A stretch of 64,000 bases of DNA. Origin: Euryodendron excelsum. Lineage: Eukaryota; Streptophyta; Magnoliopsida; Ericales; Pentaphylacaceae. Positions 1 through 13,387 of the stretch are shown here, piece by piece (within the stretch, counting starts at the first letter, position 1; every line of letters begins with the position of its first letter). Both the position numbers and the translations under genes were made by a program. The stretch covers positions 11,726,501-11,790,500 of the forward strand of contig CM065389.1 in the NCBI GenBank assembly GCA_033060915.1, in the 5' to 3' direction. Below the pieces are notes generated by a model. The model had not been told where the DNA came from. It saw only the letters and a list, made by a program, of their open reading frames with translations, and did not search any database.

Positions 1-840
1 ATTTCCTTGTAGGAATCCACCATGGAACCCTGCAGACAACAGGTTCTGTAAGTTGCACCTAATACATTCATGGCTGCGCACAACTTCTGTTTCTCGAAGT
101 CATATTTTTTTATACAAATAGAAATCTCGCATTTTGTACAATCATCAGTTGCAAACTTCAAGTCTTACAGATTGATAGGTATTTATGTTTGTTGCTTAGA
201 TTGATAACTTCAAACCACCTTACAACTGAAAAAAAATAAAAAGATATGAACAAATAAAAAGAGAATTCAAGGAAGTATCCCCCATGAAAAAATTAAATCA
301 CTAAATAAGTTAAAAACATGATTGAAATTACAGCCATCTGCAAAAGAAATAAAAGCAAATTAAGGATAAAAATTCAATGGAATGAAACTCTTAAAGAGTT
401 TTTCATCAGACACTTTGCCTTTTTAACAATTGTAGATGTAGATGTGTTCTTGAAGGAATTTTATCAAATAGTTGGCAGGTTTTTTATCAAGGTATGTCCA
501 TTATTGGTGAACTTACCATACGCAAACCTTTTTTTTTTATTTTTATAGAAAGCCCAACCACTTAACAATCCATTATACGCAAACCTTTCTAAACATACAA
601 GATTTGCCACTCACTATGAAAGAGATTCAGATTCAGAGACTATTATGGAGCAAACAGCAAGTCCAATCAAAAGCCACATAAAAATTCTGAAAACAAAGAC
701 GGTCATGGTGAAAAAGAAATTGACGTACCTTGGGGTTTTTAGGGACTTTCGTACCTCACCAGCCGCTTGTTGCCATCAATTCTGATTGTTGTAAACCACA
801 GCATGAATGCACATATATATACCCACACATAAAATGATAG
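1..840 (-). other. Possible promoter and 5' exons of a minus-strand gene running off the left edge
   Basis: On the minus strand a TATA-like ATATATAT (about 815-823) lies upstream of several ATG codons (about 740-792) and of consensus donors (CTGGTGAG/GTACG near 752 and CCCCAAG/GTACGT near 732). A matching acceptor (TTACAG near 46-51) would open an exon that is read to base 1 without a stop. No family is recognisable in such short pieces. One reading of the first exon hits TGA after six codons, so this may be a real gene start, a non-coding leader or a relic. The 60-730 stretch between would be intron. Confidence 0.25.
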
Positions 841-919
841 TGGCGGTGGAAGCTTGAGGCGGTCAAATAAAATGCTTGAGGCGGTGGATGTGTGAGCTGT
901 TGCCGGAGAGATCAGCGCC

Positions 920-1130
920 GCATCGTTTGTGACTGCTTGCAGATTGAGTGCTCATAAAAAAGGTCGGAATATTTTGGCGATATCAGGCGCTGTGACAGAC
1001 TCGTTCTCGGCGGTGAGGTTTTGATATGGGCGTAATTTTCTTTCGCCGCAGTTTGTGACAGTGTCCAGATTGGGTGCTAATATAATAAATACGGTCGGAG
1101 TATTTTGGCGATGTCAGGCGCTGTGATTTT
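920..1130. repeat. Diverged tandem duplication of about 75-120 bp
   Basis: Two imperfect copies follow each other, near 929-1003 and 1046-1122. Both contain GTTTGTGAC, a TGCTCATA/TGCTAATA segment, the core TATTTTGGCGAT and TCAGGCGCTGTGA. Function unknown; it lies upstream of the possible minus-strand promoter. Confidence 0.6.
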
Positions 1131-1229
1131 GTGGTACCGGAGAAAGCGTCTCCCGAGAAAATCTGTTGATGCAGATTACATGTACACGTGAAAAGGGTAC
1201 ATGAGTAATTTCACAAGGGAAGTAGGCAT

Positions 1230-1870
1230 GTCCACGACAGGTGACCTTTCGCTTGTAAAAGTTGGCATCAATCATTTGTATAATTCTCGACGTGAAAGGG
1301 AGAGAAACTACGAGCCTAACTCAATCGTTAAAATTGATTTGTAAGATGAGGGTTCATTAAGAATATATAATGAGGTATAGGCTTTCAAATTTAAGTGTTG
1401 TAAAATTTTACTCATACTTTTTTTCACGTGATGTATGGAGATAAATGGATTTAAGAGGTGAATTAAGATTTTACTCACATTCTTCCTCATGCGAAGCGTG
1501 GACAGATAATGTAAAATTTCACTCACACCTTTTCTCACGCGAAACGTAGAGATATGAGATAAGAGTATGAGTTAAGTGGTCTTAATAGGTGAAGTAGAAC
1601 TTCACTCACACCCTCCCTAGTGCGAAGTGTGGTGATGTGCATATGAGCCTAACTCAACTCTAAAAACTGACTTACAAGGTGATGATTAATTGCCTAAGAA
1701 TATATATAAAGATGTACATGTCTTCGTATCCAGGTAATGTAAAACTTCACTCACACTCTCGCTCATGCCCTCACGCGAAACATGAAGATATAGAGCATGA
1801 GTTGAATGGTTCCGAGAGAAAAGATCCTTGTAAGTCGATTTTTAGAGTTGAGTTAAGACTATGGATTATT
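1230..1870. repeat. Degenerate dispersed-repeat fragments
   Basis: The motif GTAAAACTTCACTCACAC, followed by CTCACGCGAAACGT-like sequence, occurs in diverged form near 1400, 1510, 1590 and 1738. The pair GAGCCTAACTCAA and CTTACAAGGTGA also recurs (about 1312 and 1645). This looks like several degraded copies of one non-coding plant repeat. No coding capacity is seen; short open frames here are not convincing. Confidence 0.45.
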
Positions 1871-3159
1871 CAACACTCAATATACAAAATGCAAATACTT
1901 GTTAATCTAGGAGGCCTTATGATAAGAAATTATATATTCACGTGTCACTGAATTATTTTGATCTTTAATATACAATTCTATACGTATATTGCAGAAAAAT
2001 GACAGGTTATGGCTCCAAGTGCTTAGTTTAGTTGTTATATGCCGTTTGAGAGAAGATAAAACACAGCTTTCAAATGCTTTCAAATGCTCATCTTAATTAT
2101 TCTTAATGACAAACCTAATTAACAATGAAGTATATATGGTTCTTAAGTTCTTGTAGTGGTTATTGAAGACATGATTCTGTGAACTCATCATAAAATATTT
2201 GACCTTAATTTGACTTACTTTTAATTTGAGGTAGGTCTAGGCGTAGTTATAAGGTTACTTTATTAAAATTTAAATATTTCTGAATTCTAAACACGAGCAG
2301 CCTCTCTCTACAATAATAAGATTTTGTACCATTGCATTTTTGCCCGGAGATAAGAGGAAAAGGAAACAAACAAAATATTGAAAAAAGTATGGGTTATGCA
2401 CTATCTTCTTTTCTCCCCAACATTGTGTATATAGTTTGTAAATTTGTAATTATAAGGTGTCCCAATGCCCCCAATGAACGTTTCAAAGGGTCTTGATTTT
2501 GCTTTATTACTAAGGTTTCATGATTGCAGATAATAGCCAGCTGTGGTTGGTAACATTCTAGACACCCACCCACCTGCCTTCCATGAATGCTTGTGCTTTT
2601 GATTCATCTTTACCGAATGTGAACTCTTTAAGAAAAGTAGTGGCTTGTGGGTGGTTAAATATGCATAATCTTCTAGACATTGCATAAGAAAGACCATATC
2701 TATACTACCCATGTATAATAGTTTTGCATATATGTAAATTAAATATTCTCATTTTCGTATAAATCTGAAACCTGACAAAATTATTATTTTTAAGTTAAAC
2801 CTTATAGTACATGAATAAAATATTTTCCATATTATACTTCATAATAAAACTTATTCAAAATAAAAGTTATAATATAATATATCATAATGCAATGTGTTAT
2901 TATTACGATATTACTTATATAACTTATGGCTTGTGAGCTCTTGCACATCGTGCAATTCCTTCTATCATTCGAACATTTATTGAGTGCTCTTGCTCTGCCT
3001 TTCATACAGTGAGAGAGTTCACTTCTTGTTGGAATCAAATATTTTATGTGGGAGACTTGCGCAGTTACGCTATAGTGCCCTTTTTTCTAATTTCTTATAT
3101 TGAAAAATACAAACATAAATAATTTATCGACTTTCCCAAATTGAAAAGTGCAATGAACT
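1871..3159. other. AT-rich intergenic sequence, nothing recognised
   Basis: No gene, RNA gene or structured repeat could be identified. Small open frames near 2518-2712 and 2832-3038 lack family resemblance and splice context. Confidence 0.5.
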
Positions 3160-3366
3160 ATGAACACACGTGGCATAACCAGGTTTAATAAGATGAGTTA
3201 TAAACACAATAAGTGGAGTAATCTCTCTCTTTCTCACTCCATTTGCATCCAGCAAGAAAGTCTGTCTTCCTTCTCAGACACTTTCAAGATTCAGAGAAAG
3301 CCATTGCAGATACAGAGAAAGAGATCTTCTAAGGAAATCCCATCTCACCAAATCCACACAAAAAGG
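3160..3366 (+). other. Possible orphan 5' leader exon
   Basis: This stretch is CT/AG-rich and of moderate composition compared with the AT-rich flanks. It begins after a GAACACACGTGGC G-box-like sequence and ends in AAAAAG/GTACGG, which fits a splice donor. This resembles a plant 5' UTR exon. No downstream coding exon was found before the AT-rich repeat region, so it may be a relic or chance. Confidence 0.2.
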
Positions 3367-4244
3367 TACGGCCTTCCCACATGTATATCAATATATGTAT
3401 GTATATGCGTGCCTACGTATATGCATGTGTATGTGCTATCTATGTTGGTCTACTTGTGATCTTTGCTTTCACTATTCAAGCTTGAACTGTGCTTACAGGG
3501 ATTCATCAATGCTTCTAATGGGTATATATATAGAGTGTCTGATTGGTCTTTACATAGATTTGAATATGATGATTCTGTTTTATAGTCGATGATTGTAGAG
3601 AGCATCTAATGGTGGCTGGCTCTCTCTCTCTCTCAAGGTTTAGTTTAATGAAGACTCAATATATTGGGTGATGATTCAGAAAGACTTGCAAGATTTTAAA
3701 CTCTTTCAGGCTTAAACCTTTTGAATCTTCCACTTCTCCCTTGTATTTTTTCGGTAATTCGCTCCGTACTCGCTCCGTACCAGTTATTTTTTTGCTCTAA
3801 TTCGCTCCGTACCGAAAAATTTTGAAAATACTAGCTGGTTTCGTTCGGTGCCGACCAGTTTGTACCGGATTTGCTAAGGCTTTTTTGTACTTAAATTGAA
3901 ACGAGTTCTTTTTTTTTAAAAAAGAAACGCATGCATACACACATCCACATATATAAGCATGCAAATGGAGATATACAAGAATTTTGTGCTTTATAAGCAT
4001 GCAGATTGCAGACACTCATTACATAAATAAGTATTATATACATAGTCAATTACAAAGAATCACTTCTTAGGAGAATGAGCTGAAAATTAAATATGATGGC
4101 TAACACAGTCTTTTGTACCCGTCTTAACATTATTTGTTTAAGTTATTCAAATCATTTCAACTACATCAATACATACATATTATCTGGTTCAAACTTCATG
4201 GACAATTAATTTTACTTTAAATATTTTGGCACTTTAATATGTTG
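3367..4244. other. Intergenic, nothing clearly functional
   Basis: Contains a short cluster of CGCTCCGTAC-type repeats (about 3760-3812) and a T-rich tract. No gene seen. Confidence 0.45.
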
Positions 4245-7200
4245 TTTTATTTATATGTGGGTTTAAAATTTACAAATATAATGAATGATTTAATAATATC
4301 GAGTGTGTTAGTACATTTAATATTGTGAATGTGCATTTTTACATGAATAGATCTTCATTAAATGGTTGACCTAAAATATTAAACGTTAAAAAAAAGCAGT
4401 TAAGTGGGTTATACATGTCATATTTAAATTAAGGTTATACATGACTCAGACATAAATGAATAGGTTTCAATTATATTATTATATCTAATTTAGCTTTATA
4501 TATATTTTAAAAATATTATATCCAAAGCTTTCTTTTAGATCGGATAGTATGAACCTATTGTTGTCTGGGCACATAGCTCTTTACGAAATTATCCAAGTGT
4601 AAAGAGTCTATACAAAAGGAGAGAACAAAAATTTATAATATGTAACTTTAACAGACACATATAGATATGTAAATTTTAACACGTGACTCACTTGGTATAT
4701 TTTACCTATATTTGTACATTATATTTGAAAAAAAAAACTAAGCATAAAATAATAATAATTTAATTATTAGTCTATTCATTATATTTTATTCAAATTATTT
4801 ATTTTATTCAAAAAGAAGTTAACAACATGTGTCCTTTCTAGTTTAGAAATTTAAGAAAAGATTTTTAAGAAAAGCTCATAATTAAAGGAAATTTGACAAT
4901 CCTACCTACTATATCAATTGATTGATTTTTTTTACGCAATTTAGAAAAAAATAAATAAAACGTTAGATAGAATTAATAATAGTATGACACATATATATAT
5001 TATATTTTTAAAAATTAAAAATCTCAAAAATATAGATTGAAACTTTTAATTCAAAGCTTCCCTAAGAAATATAAAATATTACTTTTGTCCTTCTAAAAAG
5101 TTAAATTAATTGGATTTGAATACAAAATTTCACATTTCTTAATTAAAGGAATATCTTTCTAAAATTATAAAAGAAGAATTTTAAGAAAATTTAAAATGAG
5201 TTCTAGTATTTTTTTAAATTTATGTAAAAAAAATTCTAAAATAATAGGAGATTACCTAAGTTTTGATAAAAAGTTACAAATCATATGAATAAAAGATAAA
5301 GTTTCTAATTAGATCAATACTATTAATACTTAAAAATTAAAAAATTAAGAAAATTTGATTTAGTCTTTCAATTTTAAAAACCCAACAACGTATTACTATA
5401 ATATTTAGTATAGATTTGAGTAAATATAATCAATTGAAAAATTCATTTGTAGATAAATACAAATTTAACTAAAAACTAAATTGTAAGGAAGCTAGAATGT
5501 TTTGGAAAGACACCATATTTTAGAAATTTCGAAAGACTATTAAATTTAGTTATCATATTGATTTTAAAAAATCAATAATAACATTTTTATGTAAATTTTG
5601 AATATTATCTTGAATGTTCAAAGCTTCTATATTGAACAAATGGTATGTTAAAAAACATTATCATATTAATTAAATGACCAATAAGTTCATGAGATGTGTA
5701 TTTTTTATTTTGTAAATTCAAAAACTTGAGAAAAAGGAATCAAAACTTTCAAGCTCAATGACCTAACAATATTTTGCAATAATATATAGTATAGATATAT
5801 ATTTAAAAAGAAATAAGAAAAAAGGTTAGAAAGAATCAATGATATTTTGAAATATATATATTGTATATAAATAAAGTCCTAAGAATTTATTGACATGTTC
5901 TTTCTATTTTAGAATTTTAAAATATTTTTATGATTAATAAAAATTCTTTAGGAAGATTATAATTAGAGAAATTTAAAAACATTACCATAACTATCATTGA
6001 ATAGAATTTATGAAGATTAAAATAAATAATAAATTAATTAATAGGAACCAATAAGAATATGACACTTGGATTTTATGTTTTTAAAAAATCAAAATTTGGA
6101 GAAAAAATGATTGAGACTTTTAGTTTCAAAGACCTTCTATCATTCTGCTATAATATATAGTACTAGTAGCGAGCACGTGCCATGCACAGGAATAAGAAAT
6201 AATGAATGATTTAATAAGATCGAGTGTTAGTCTCATAGTACATTTAATATTTTGAATGTGTATTGTGTAATGCTAGAGTCATCGGCTTTTTTCTTCGACT
6301 TTTCATCAGGGATAGACACAAGATGATGGGGTCCACTTTATCCAATACATGTGGGATTTACTTACTTATATCTATCCATAATGAAAATTCGATAAACAAA
6401 ATCAGTGACTATAGTATTTTTTATGTTCATTTTTAAATGCATGTGTTACATATTGTCCTACCTACTAAATTAGAAATTCATGATCAAGAGTATAATATTA
6501 TAATACAATCATAAGAATGCGCCTTTTTCTTCAAAAATAAAAAATACTTGCCACTTTAAATTAAAATGATACAAAAAAATTTATTCATAATGGACATAAA
6601 TTGAGATGATCAACTTAAGTTTTTCCAAGTGGATAGCAAAAAGAAGTATTTGAATATGTTGAATTCTAAAATATTTGCTACAAAATCTAAAAATAGATTA
6701 ATTCATTTTGACCTTATCGTAAATGAATGAATCTTAATTAAATGATTGACCTAAAACATTTAACATTATAAAAAAGTAATTAAATGGGTTATACATGACC
6801 CAATCATAAATGAATAGGCTTTAATCATATTATTGTATCTAATTTATTTTTATATACATATCTTGAAAATATTATATCCAAAGCTTTCATTTAGATCCCA
6901 ATCAAAAAAAAAATATAACTTTTCTTTGGATCGAACAGTAAGATTCTCCTGTAGTTTGGGCACATGGCAATTTTTTAAACTATTCATGTGTAAAGAGTCG
7001 ATACAAAGGAGGAAATAAAAATGATACATGAATTTAATAGACACATGTAGATATATAAATTTTAACACGTGGCTCACTTAGTATATTGTTACTGATATTT
7101 GTACATTTTATTTGAAAAAAATAAGGATAAAAGAATAAATAATTTTATTATAGGTCTCTTCATTTTATTTTACTCAAAATATTTGTTTTATTAAAAAGAA

Positions 7201-8130
7201 AGTTAACAATGTGTGTCCTTTCTATTTTAGAAATTTAAGAAAAGATTGTTAAGAAAGGTTCATAATTAAAGAAATTGATTTTTTTTATATGAAATTTAGA
7301 AGAAATAAACAAAAATTTAGATAAAATTAATAATAGTATGACACATGTATTTTATATTTTTAAAGATAAAAATTTTGAAAAAAAATGGATATAAACTATC
7401 AAATCAAATACCTCCTAACAAATATAAAATATTACTTTTGTCTTTCAAGAAAGATAAATAAAATGGATTTGAATACCAAATTCCATATTTCTTAATTAAA
7501 GGAAGGTCTTTCTAAAATTATAAAAGAAGAATTTTAAGAAAATTTAAAATAGAATTCTACTATTTTTTAAATTTTATGTAAAGAAATTCTAAAACAATAT
7601 GAGATTTAACTAAATTATGGTAAAAATTTACTAATCATGAATAAAAGATAAAAGTTTCTAATTAGACCAATACTATTATAACATCTGTAATATTAATACT
7701 TAAAAATTCAAAAATTTAGAAACTTGGATCGAGTCTTTTAATTTTAAAAATCCAAAAACGTATTGTTAAAAAATTCAAATGTACATAAATATAAATTCAG
7801 CCAAAATATAAATTGTAAGGAAGCTAGAATGTTTTGGAAAAACACCATAATTTAGGAATTTAGAAAGACTATTAGATTTAGTTACCTTGTTGATTTTAAA
7901 AATTCAATAATAACACATTTATGTAAATTGTGAATATTGTCTACAAGGTTCAAAATTTCTATATTGAAAAAATGGTATGTTACAAAAATTATTATATTAA
8001 TTTAATGACCAATGAGTTCATGACATGTGTACTTTTTTTATTTTGTAAATTCAAAAACTTAACAAAAATAGATTAAGACTTTCAAGTTCAATGACTTTCT
8101 ATCATTCTGCTATAATATATAGTATAGATA
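4245..8130. repeat. AT-rich non-coding block present as two diverged direct copies
   Basis: Landmarks of the first copy recur in order in the second. GAATGATTTAATAA is at about 4280 and 6200, AAATGAATAGG at about 4455 and 6809, ATATCCAAAGCTTTC at about 4519 and 6876, and GGAAGCTAGAATGTTTTGG at about 5488 and 7818. Both end in ATAATATATAGTATAGAT (about 5779 and 8112). The second copy carries roughly 440 bp more near 6260-6720. A further partial repeat ends at about 6163 and is followed by ACTAG and a CACGTGC-containing hairpin. No ORF of note. It may be a non-autonomous transposon family, possibly Helitron-like, but termini are not proven. Confidence 0.5.
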
Positions 8131-10554
8131 GATAGTTATATTTTTATTTTTATTTTTGGCAATTATATGGTGTTGCCTTTTTCTAAAGTGCCATTTAAAT
8201 TTCTCCCTTTGATTCAGTACTTTATCCTAAAATTAAAAAGCAAATAAAGAAAACTAATTTAAGCATCATTGGTGGATGTAATTTCAACTTATTGGGAACC
8301 TTTTTATAATTTCATCCTCATGCCATATTTAATTAAAAGGAAAGTGCTATATGTAATTTCTTTTCTCAATTACTTTTCTTACCCACTAAACACAAGTGAT
8401 GAGTCACACTTGAATTTATAATGTGGTTCTTACAATTTTATATCTATGAGTAATAAAAAATATTGAGAAATAAAATTATATATAGAAACAACTTTACCTG
8501 TCCTACATCATGGGTCGTTTTTGGGAGAAAAAAATTAATTAATTACTTACTGTTCTACACGTGAGTTTTGCATACGACACCTGTTTTGAAACTTAATTTA
8601 TAAGTTAATTGGTCCCTTTCTGGGGTTAGGTCGAAATTTTACCCAAAATTTATCCGTTTGGGAAAAAGTTATTAGATTCGATGTTTTTGAAAAGCAGCAA
8701 GATGTCCTCCCCTTGCATCAAGGCTGATGGAGTATTGGTCTCTCTATTTTTTTTTAGTTTTTCTATTGATAGATTCAATTTTAAATAAGCTTAGCAGAAG
8801 TCCTCATATTATCATTTCATATATTTACACTTAATACACCATTCACACTAATTTGGGAGCTACTCATGGATGATTTTAGCTAAATAAGGTGTTAAAATTG
8901 AAGTTTAGGATGAAAAACTGCACAAATTAAGGAATTAGTCAATGTGCGCACAAGTTAGTCCCGACACCCGATTAGCGAAAAAGAAGAAGCCATTGGTAGT
9001 GAATTAGTCAATGAGAAAATCCCGCGGTAAGAGTAGCCATCAGCCCAGTGACCTGCTAGGTTAGCCATTTCGATCCAGACTTTTTAGGGTTTGGACAAGA
9101 TTTTTAAGCTCCAGGGCTGAGCTGGGCAAGAGTTAAAGGTCCCTTGACTCCCTTGAATTAGTGGGCTAGGCTTGAAAAGAGAAACTGTGGCCCATTCTAA
9201 TACATGTATGTAATTTATTTAGTTTTTATTTAAAGAAAGAAAAAACATTGGATAGCTCTGATAAGTATAAGAAGAAACTTTGCAAAGCAAATTGGTACAT
9301 TCTATCTGTATCACACATCTACGAACCATGGTGATGGGGACCAAGACTATCGCACTTATAATTACAAAGAAAGAGAAGGCATCCAAGAGCTTGAGTTTTC
9401 TTAGAATTTTAATTTTTATAGGATTATGGTTTTAATCTTGTTTTCCTATTTGGACTACCCTTATATAAAGAGTTTGGGTGTATGATTAGAACTACTTTTG
9501 ACTTTGAATAAACAAAGTTTTTCCTATCTCTTGGTTTTCTTTCTCACCTACAACACTACGTTTGTCTTCTTTCTACCTCTTCTAGTTCTTCATCTTATGG
9601 TCGTCATAATCTTGATGTCGATTGAAATGATCTTTACTTTATTTTTTCTTATATTGATGCATTATCATTGTCTCAAGTTGTCAATTTCTAATTGATGCAT
9701 CCTTCATTGTCAACTAAACTCTAATCTAATGGTGTTTGTCTTTAATATAGATATTTTGGTGACGAGGCTCTTTATTAGAGGTGGATTAATTAGTTTAGTG
9801 TGTAATAATATTGTTAATTGAGCTAGAAATCTCTAGTTTGAGCTAAAAATCTCTAGTTTTTTCAGACTTAGAGAGGAGCTTGATCATTTTTTTACCATCG
9901 TCTATATACGTGTATAAAAATACATGCATGATACGTATTAACATCCTCACTAGAGATGAAGAAAAAATATATTAATTTTTTTATTTTGAACAGACTTAAA
10001 TTTTGATTTTGAACTTGATAAAATATTATTTTAGTGTAGGAGATTCCGACCAATATTCCCCTAGATTTGTGTGATGATGTTGGTCCTATAAATTCGGCCG
10101 ACCTTGTACTCCATGTCACTGGTCGAACGATAGCTATCACCTCATGAGTGATGCTAGCATGGCGACTTTAATTACTAGGTCCCAGGAAAATTAGCTAGTA
10201 TTGGTCCTGACTAAAAGTAAGATAAATAGAGTGTCGGTAAACATTGGAAAAAATTCAGTCCAAATGTAGTACTCTTATTTAATTTTTTTTATATACTAGT
10301 TTTGTTATAAATTATACTTTTCATGAACCTGCAATGAGTCCCGACGATAAAAGTGGTAATGATTTAATAAGAATTTATGAGGAGTGGTAGAGAAGCATAC
10401 TATAAATTATTTTGGGTTAATATTTAGTGGGTGGCACCGTTCAGTATTAAGTCGTGTCACCTGAACTCACCAAAGAGTAATACAAATATTTATTGCGTAT
10501 AAATTTTATTTTCAAGATATATTGTACCGAATAGGCATTGAACATAGGAGGAGT
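8131..10554. other. Intergenic, no supported gene
   Basis: Apart from a short SINE-tail-like segment (about 8935-8985, ATTAGTCAATGTGCGCACAA then GACACCCGA), I see no recognisable element. The T-rich hydrophobic frame at 9498-9695 and others are not credible genes. Confidence 0.4.
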
Positions 10555-10960
10555 TTGGGTGTGGGCAGTGTAAGTACATATATATATATATATATAGCTT
10601 AATGTACTCTATGTTTGTCCTTGAATATATACCTTCATGTACTCTATAAATGAGTTGGATGAATGAGTGTGGGTGGTGTAAGTATATACAACTTCCTCTA
10701 CTTTATGTTTGTCCTTGAATATATACCTTCATGTATTCTATAAATGCGTTGGATGAATGAGTGTGGGTGGTGTAAGTATATACAGCTTCCTCTACTTTAT
10801 GTTTGTCCTCGAATACATGCCTACATGAACTATATAAATGAGTTGGATGATTGGGTGTGGGATGGTGCAAGTATATATATATATATATACATATATAGCA
10901 TCATGAAATCTGCTTGTCCTTGAATATATATACTTTCATGTACTCTATGTTTGTCCTTTA
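10555..10960. repeat. Minisatellite, period about 94 bp, roughly four units
   Basis: GTGTGGG-TGGTGTAAGTATATA recurs near 10,560, 10,667, 10,761 and 10,855. The two inner steps are exactly 94 bp; the first is longer because of an (AT)n expansion. Each unit also contains TTTGTCCTTGAATATAT and ATAAATG-GTTGGATGA. Tandem repeat with no coding meaning evident. Confidence 0.75.
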
Positions 10961-11289
10961 AATTACATTCATATAGTTAATGCGACGGCATTTGTAAGTG
11001 GAACCAAATCAAGGGTTTTTTGGAGGTAGAAATTTATTTGAGTGCATATAATGTGTTTGCATTTGTGTTTTTTAGGTATGGTGAATTGATTTTTCATTGA
11101 GGTTGTTCCTTTGTATTTTTTCAAAATCTTGAAGACTGAAATCTATAGGGAAAAAAATAATTTACAAGAGTTTGTAGTATGAGAGCCCTTTTGGTGCCCT
11201 TAGAATTAATACCAAATCTGAATACAGTGCAAAGAAATTATAAAGTGATTTATTTTATGCTTTAATAATTAACACACTTGCAGTTCTGC

Positions 11290-12530
11290 TGGTTCCAATT
11301 TTGATTATATTTTTTGTATTCTTAAAAATAAAAAATTTAAAAATTTTTTGTTTTTCTTATTTTTTTTAAAAAAATTATTGAAAATACTATCGTTTTTATA
11401 TTATTTTAATTTTCGAATGAAAACTGTTATGAAAATTCAGAAAGTACTTTTTTATTAATTTCTAAAGCTAGGGCATTTTTTGAAAAAAAAAAATTTGAAA
11501 ACAAGTTTCAAAATTAATTTACCAAATCTTATTTCAACGAAAACGGTTTTCGAAATTAATTTGACGAATACAATTTCATCAAATTTTAGAAAGTAGAAAC
11601 AAAAAATAGAAAATAAATACCATGACCAAACTGATAAAAAGTCCTCGCGTCCACACTTCTATTTTGTCCTATATATATTGAGGATTCTAATGGTCTAATC
11701 TTAATTGCCCAGCTTTCAAACCACAACCCACTCGGAGATTGATGCCCCCTCCTTTTTAGGCCACCATACTGTGGGTCCAACCCAGATTCACTATTGCCAG
11801 CTGTAACATAGAACATCACATCACCATACAAACCGGTGGGCCCAAGCATCCTCACACACCCCCCAGTCGGGCCAAGTCGGCCACCAACTAACAAAGGTAA
11901 ATAACTTGTTAAATTCTATACCACAATACTACCTAGTGATTAGTTAGTTCTTATGTAAATTATAAAATTTTAAATTTAAATTTATTTTTATTTTTTTGTG
12001 TTTAGTCATTATTTATATAATTCATGAATTTATATTATATGTAAACGGTACAATAGTCTGTCAGGCCTCGTATCTCATGACCCGAGAGCATCATATAAAA
12101 AGTGTAAAGAAAATAATTAAAATAGAGAAAAATAGGAAAATATGTTAACCAAAAGATTAAATTAAAATGTTGATTCTATGGCCTAAATGGTCTTTTTAAA
12201 AGTTATGTCCAGTTCCGTTTTTTGTGTTCTTAAAAATAAAATTTTTTAAGAACATCTCATTTTTCTTATTCTCTCGAAGACAAAAAAAAAAGGAAATTAT
12301 CATAAATATCATTATTTTCATATTATTTTTATTTTCGAATGAAAATGGTTCTAAAAGCTAATAATTTTTTTTTCTTCTTCCCTAAAATTAAAGTGTTTTT
12401 TTTAAAAAATTTTAAAAACAAATTTCGAACCAGCTTACAGAAAGTGATTTTTATGAAACCATTTTTGAAACACAGTTTCATCGAATTTTAAAAAAATGAA
12501 AACATAAACTAAAACTATAAACAAACAACC
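11290..12530. repeat. Two copies of an AT-rich about 310-bp repeat flanking a unique segment
   Basis: Segments near 11,295-11,590 and 12,210-12,525 share the order TTCTTAAAAATAAAA, ATTTTCGAATGAAAA and a closing AAAAACAA-TTTC run. Similar sequence is present in the 3' flanks of both phosphatase copies (about 31,560-31,900 and 51,840-52,190), so this is a dispersed element. Between the two copies, 11,640-11,900 is less AT-rich and holds C-runs (CACACACCCCCC near 11,850), but no gene was recognised there. Confidence 0.5.
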
Positions 12531-12609
12531 TCGATATATTAGGGGCATATTTGTAAAATTAATATGCTTTTAACTTTTTAAATGAAAATTATCCCAGCAG
12601 GATTGCACA

Positions 12610-12830
12610 AAGGGAGTGCTTGGACCAACTTAAAAGCTGTAAGATACAAACTATAAGTTATTTTTAAAAGTAGTATTTTAAAGTGATTTTTTTTATAAAA
12701 ATGTGTACTTTTTTAAGTGAAGGATTGGTAAACAGTTCTTCTAAATAGGTTTTTTGAGGATAAGCCAAATAACATTTAAAAAATAAGTTATAAGCTATAA
12801 GTTTAAAAAATAATTCATGTCCAAACACTC
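12610..12830. mobile_element. hAT-type MITE (probable)
   Basis: Ends are GAGTGCTTGGACCAACTT on the left and the near-inverse ATGTCCAAACACTC on the right, with AAGCTATAAGTT/AAAAGCTGTAAG-like subterminal sequence. The flanks ATTGCACA (12,602-12,609) and ATTGTACA (12,831-12,838) match at 7 of 8 bases, as expected for an aged hAT 8-bp target duplication. The left end is a few bases ragged. Confidence 0.45.
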
Positions 12831-13387
12831 ATTGTACAAAAATTGCCGAACTCAATGTTGTGTATGTTAATATGAATAAGGAAAATATTATTCTTTTATA
12901 AAATATTTATATAAAATCGCAATGACATTTTTGTAAATAAAACTTATCATAGTGAATTTTATGTTTTTAAGTGAATGACTATCATTTAACCATATTATTC
13001 TCATAACAAATTGTTTATAAATTTTATGTTTGTGTAACATTACCATCATGGGCAAATCCAAGTGCAACCGTCTCTAATTAACTTAATAAGTCAACTTCAT
13101 TATTCTAAGACTAGAGAGTAGATATACGCAATGCTTGTGCAATCCTCAATTATTGTAAGATCATAGTTATTATTGGATCATCGTGTGTATTGAATTATCG
13201 GATAAAAGATGATCATATTAATATCAACAAGTGAATCAGATATGTACAATTTAAAATTTATAAATAATTATAATTTAAAATTTATAAATAATTAAATAAT
13301 TATTAAAATAATAACTACCTTTAATCTAGCTTTAAAGACACTATCAGATTCTACTTTTATATATTAGTCTTTTTTATATATTAGAAT

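Noticed and set aside
3160..3592. Two overlapping frames as a small gene
   Set aside because: Low-complexity translation, no conserved domain; better explained as a leader-like or non-coding stretch.
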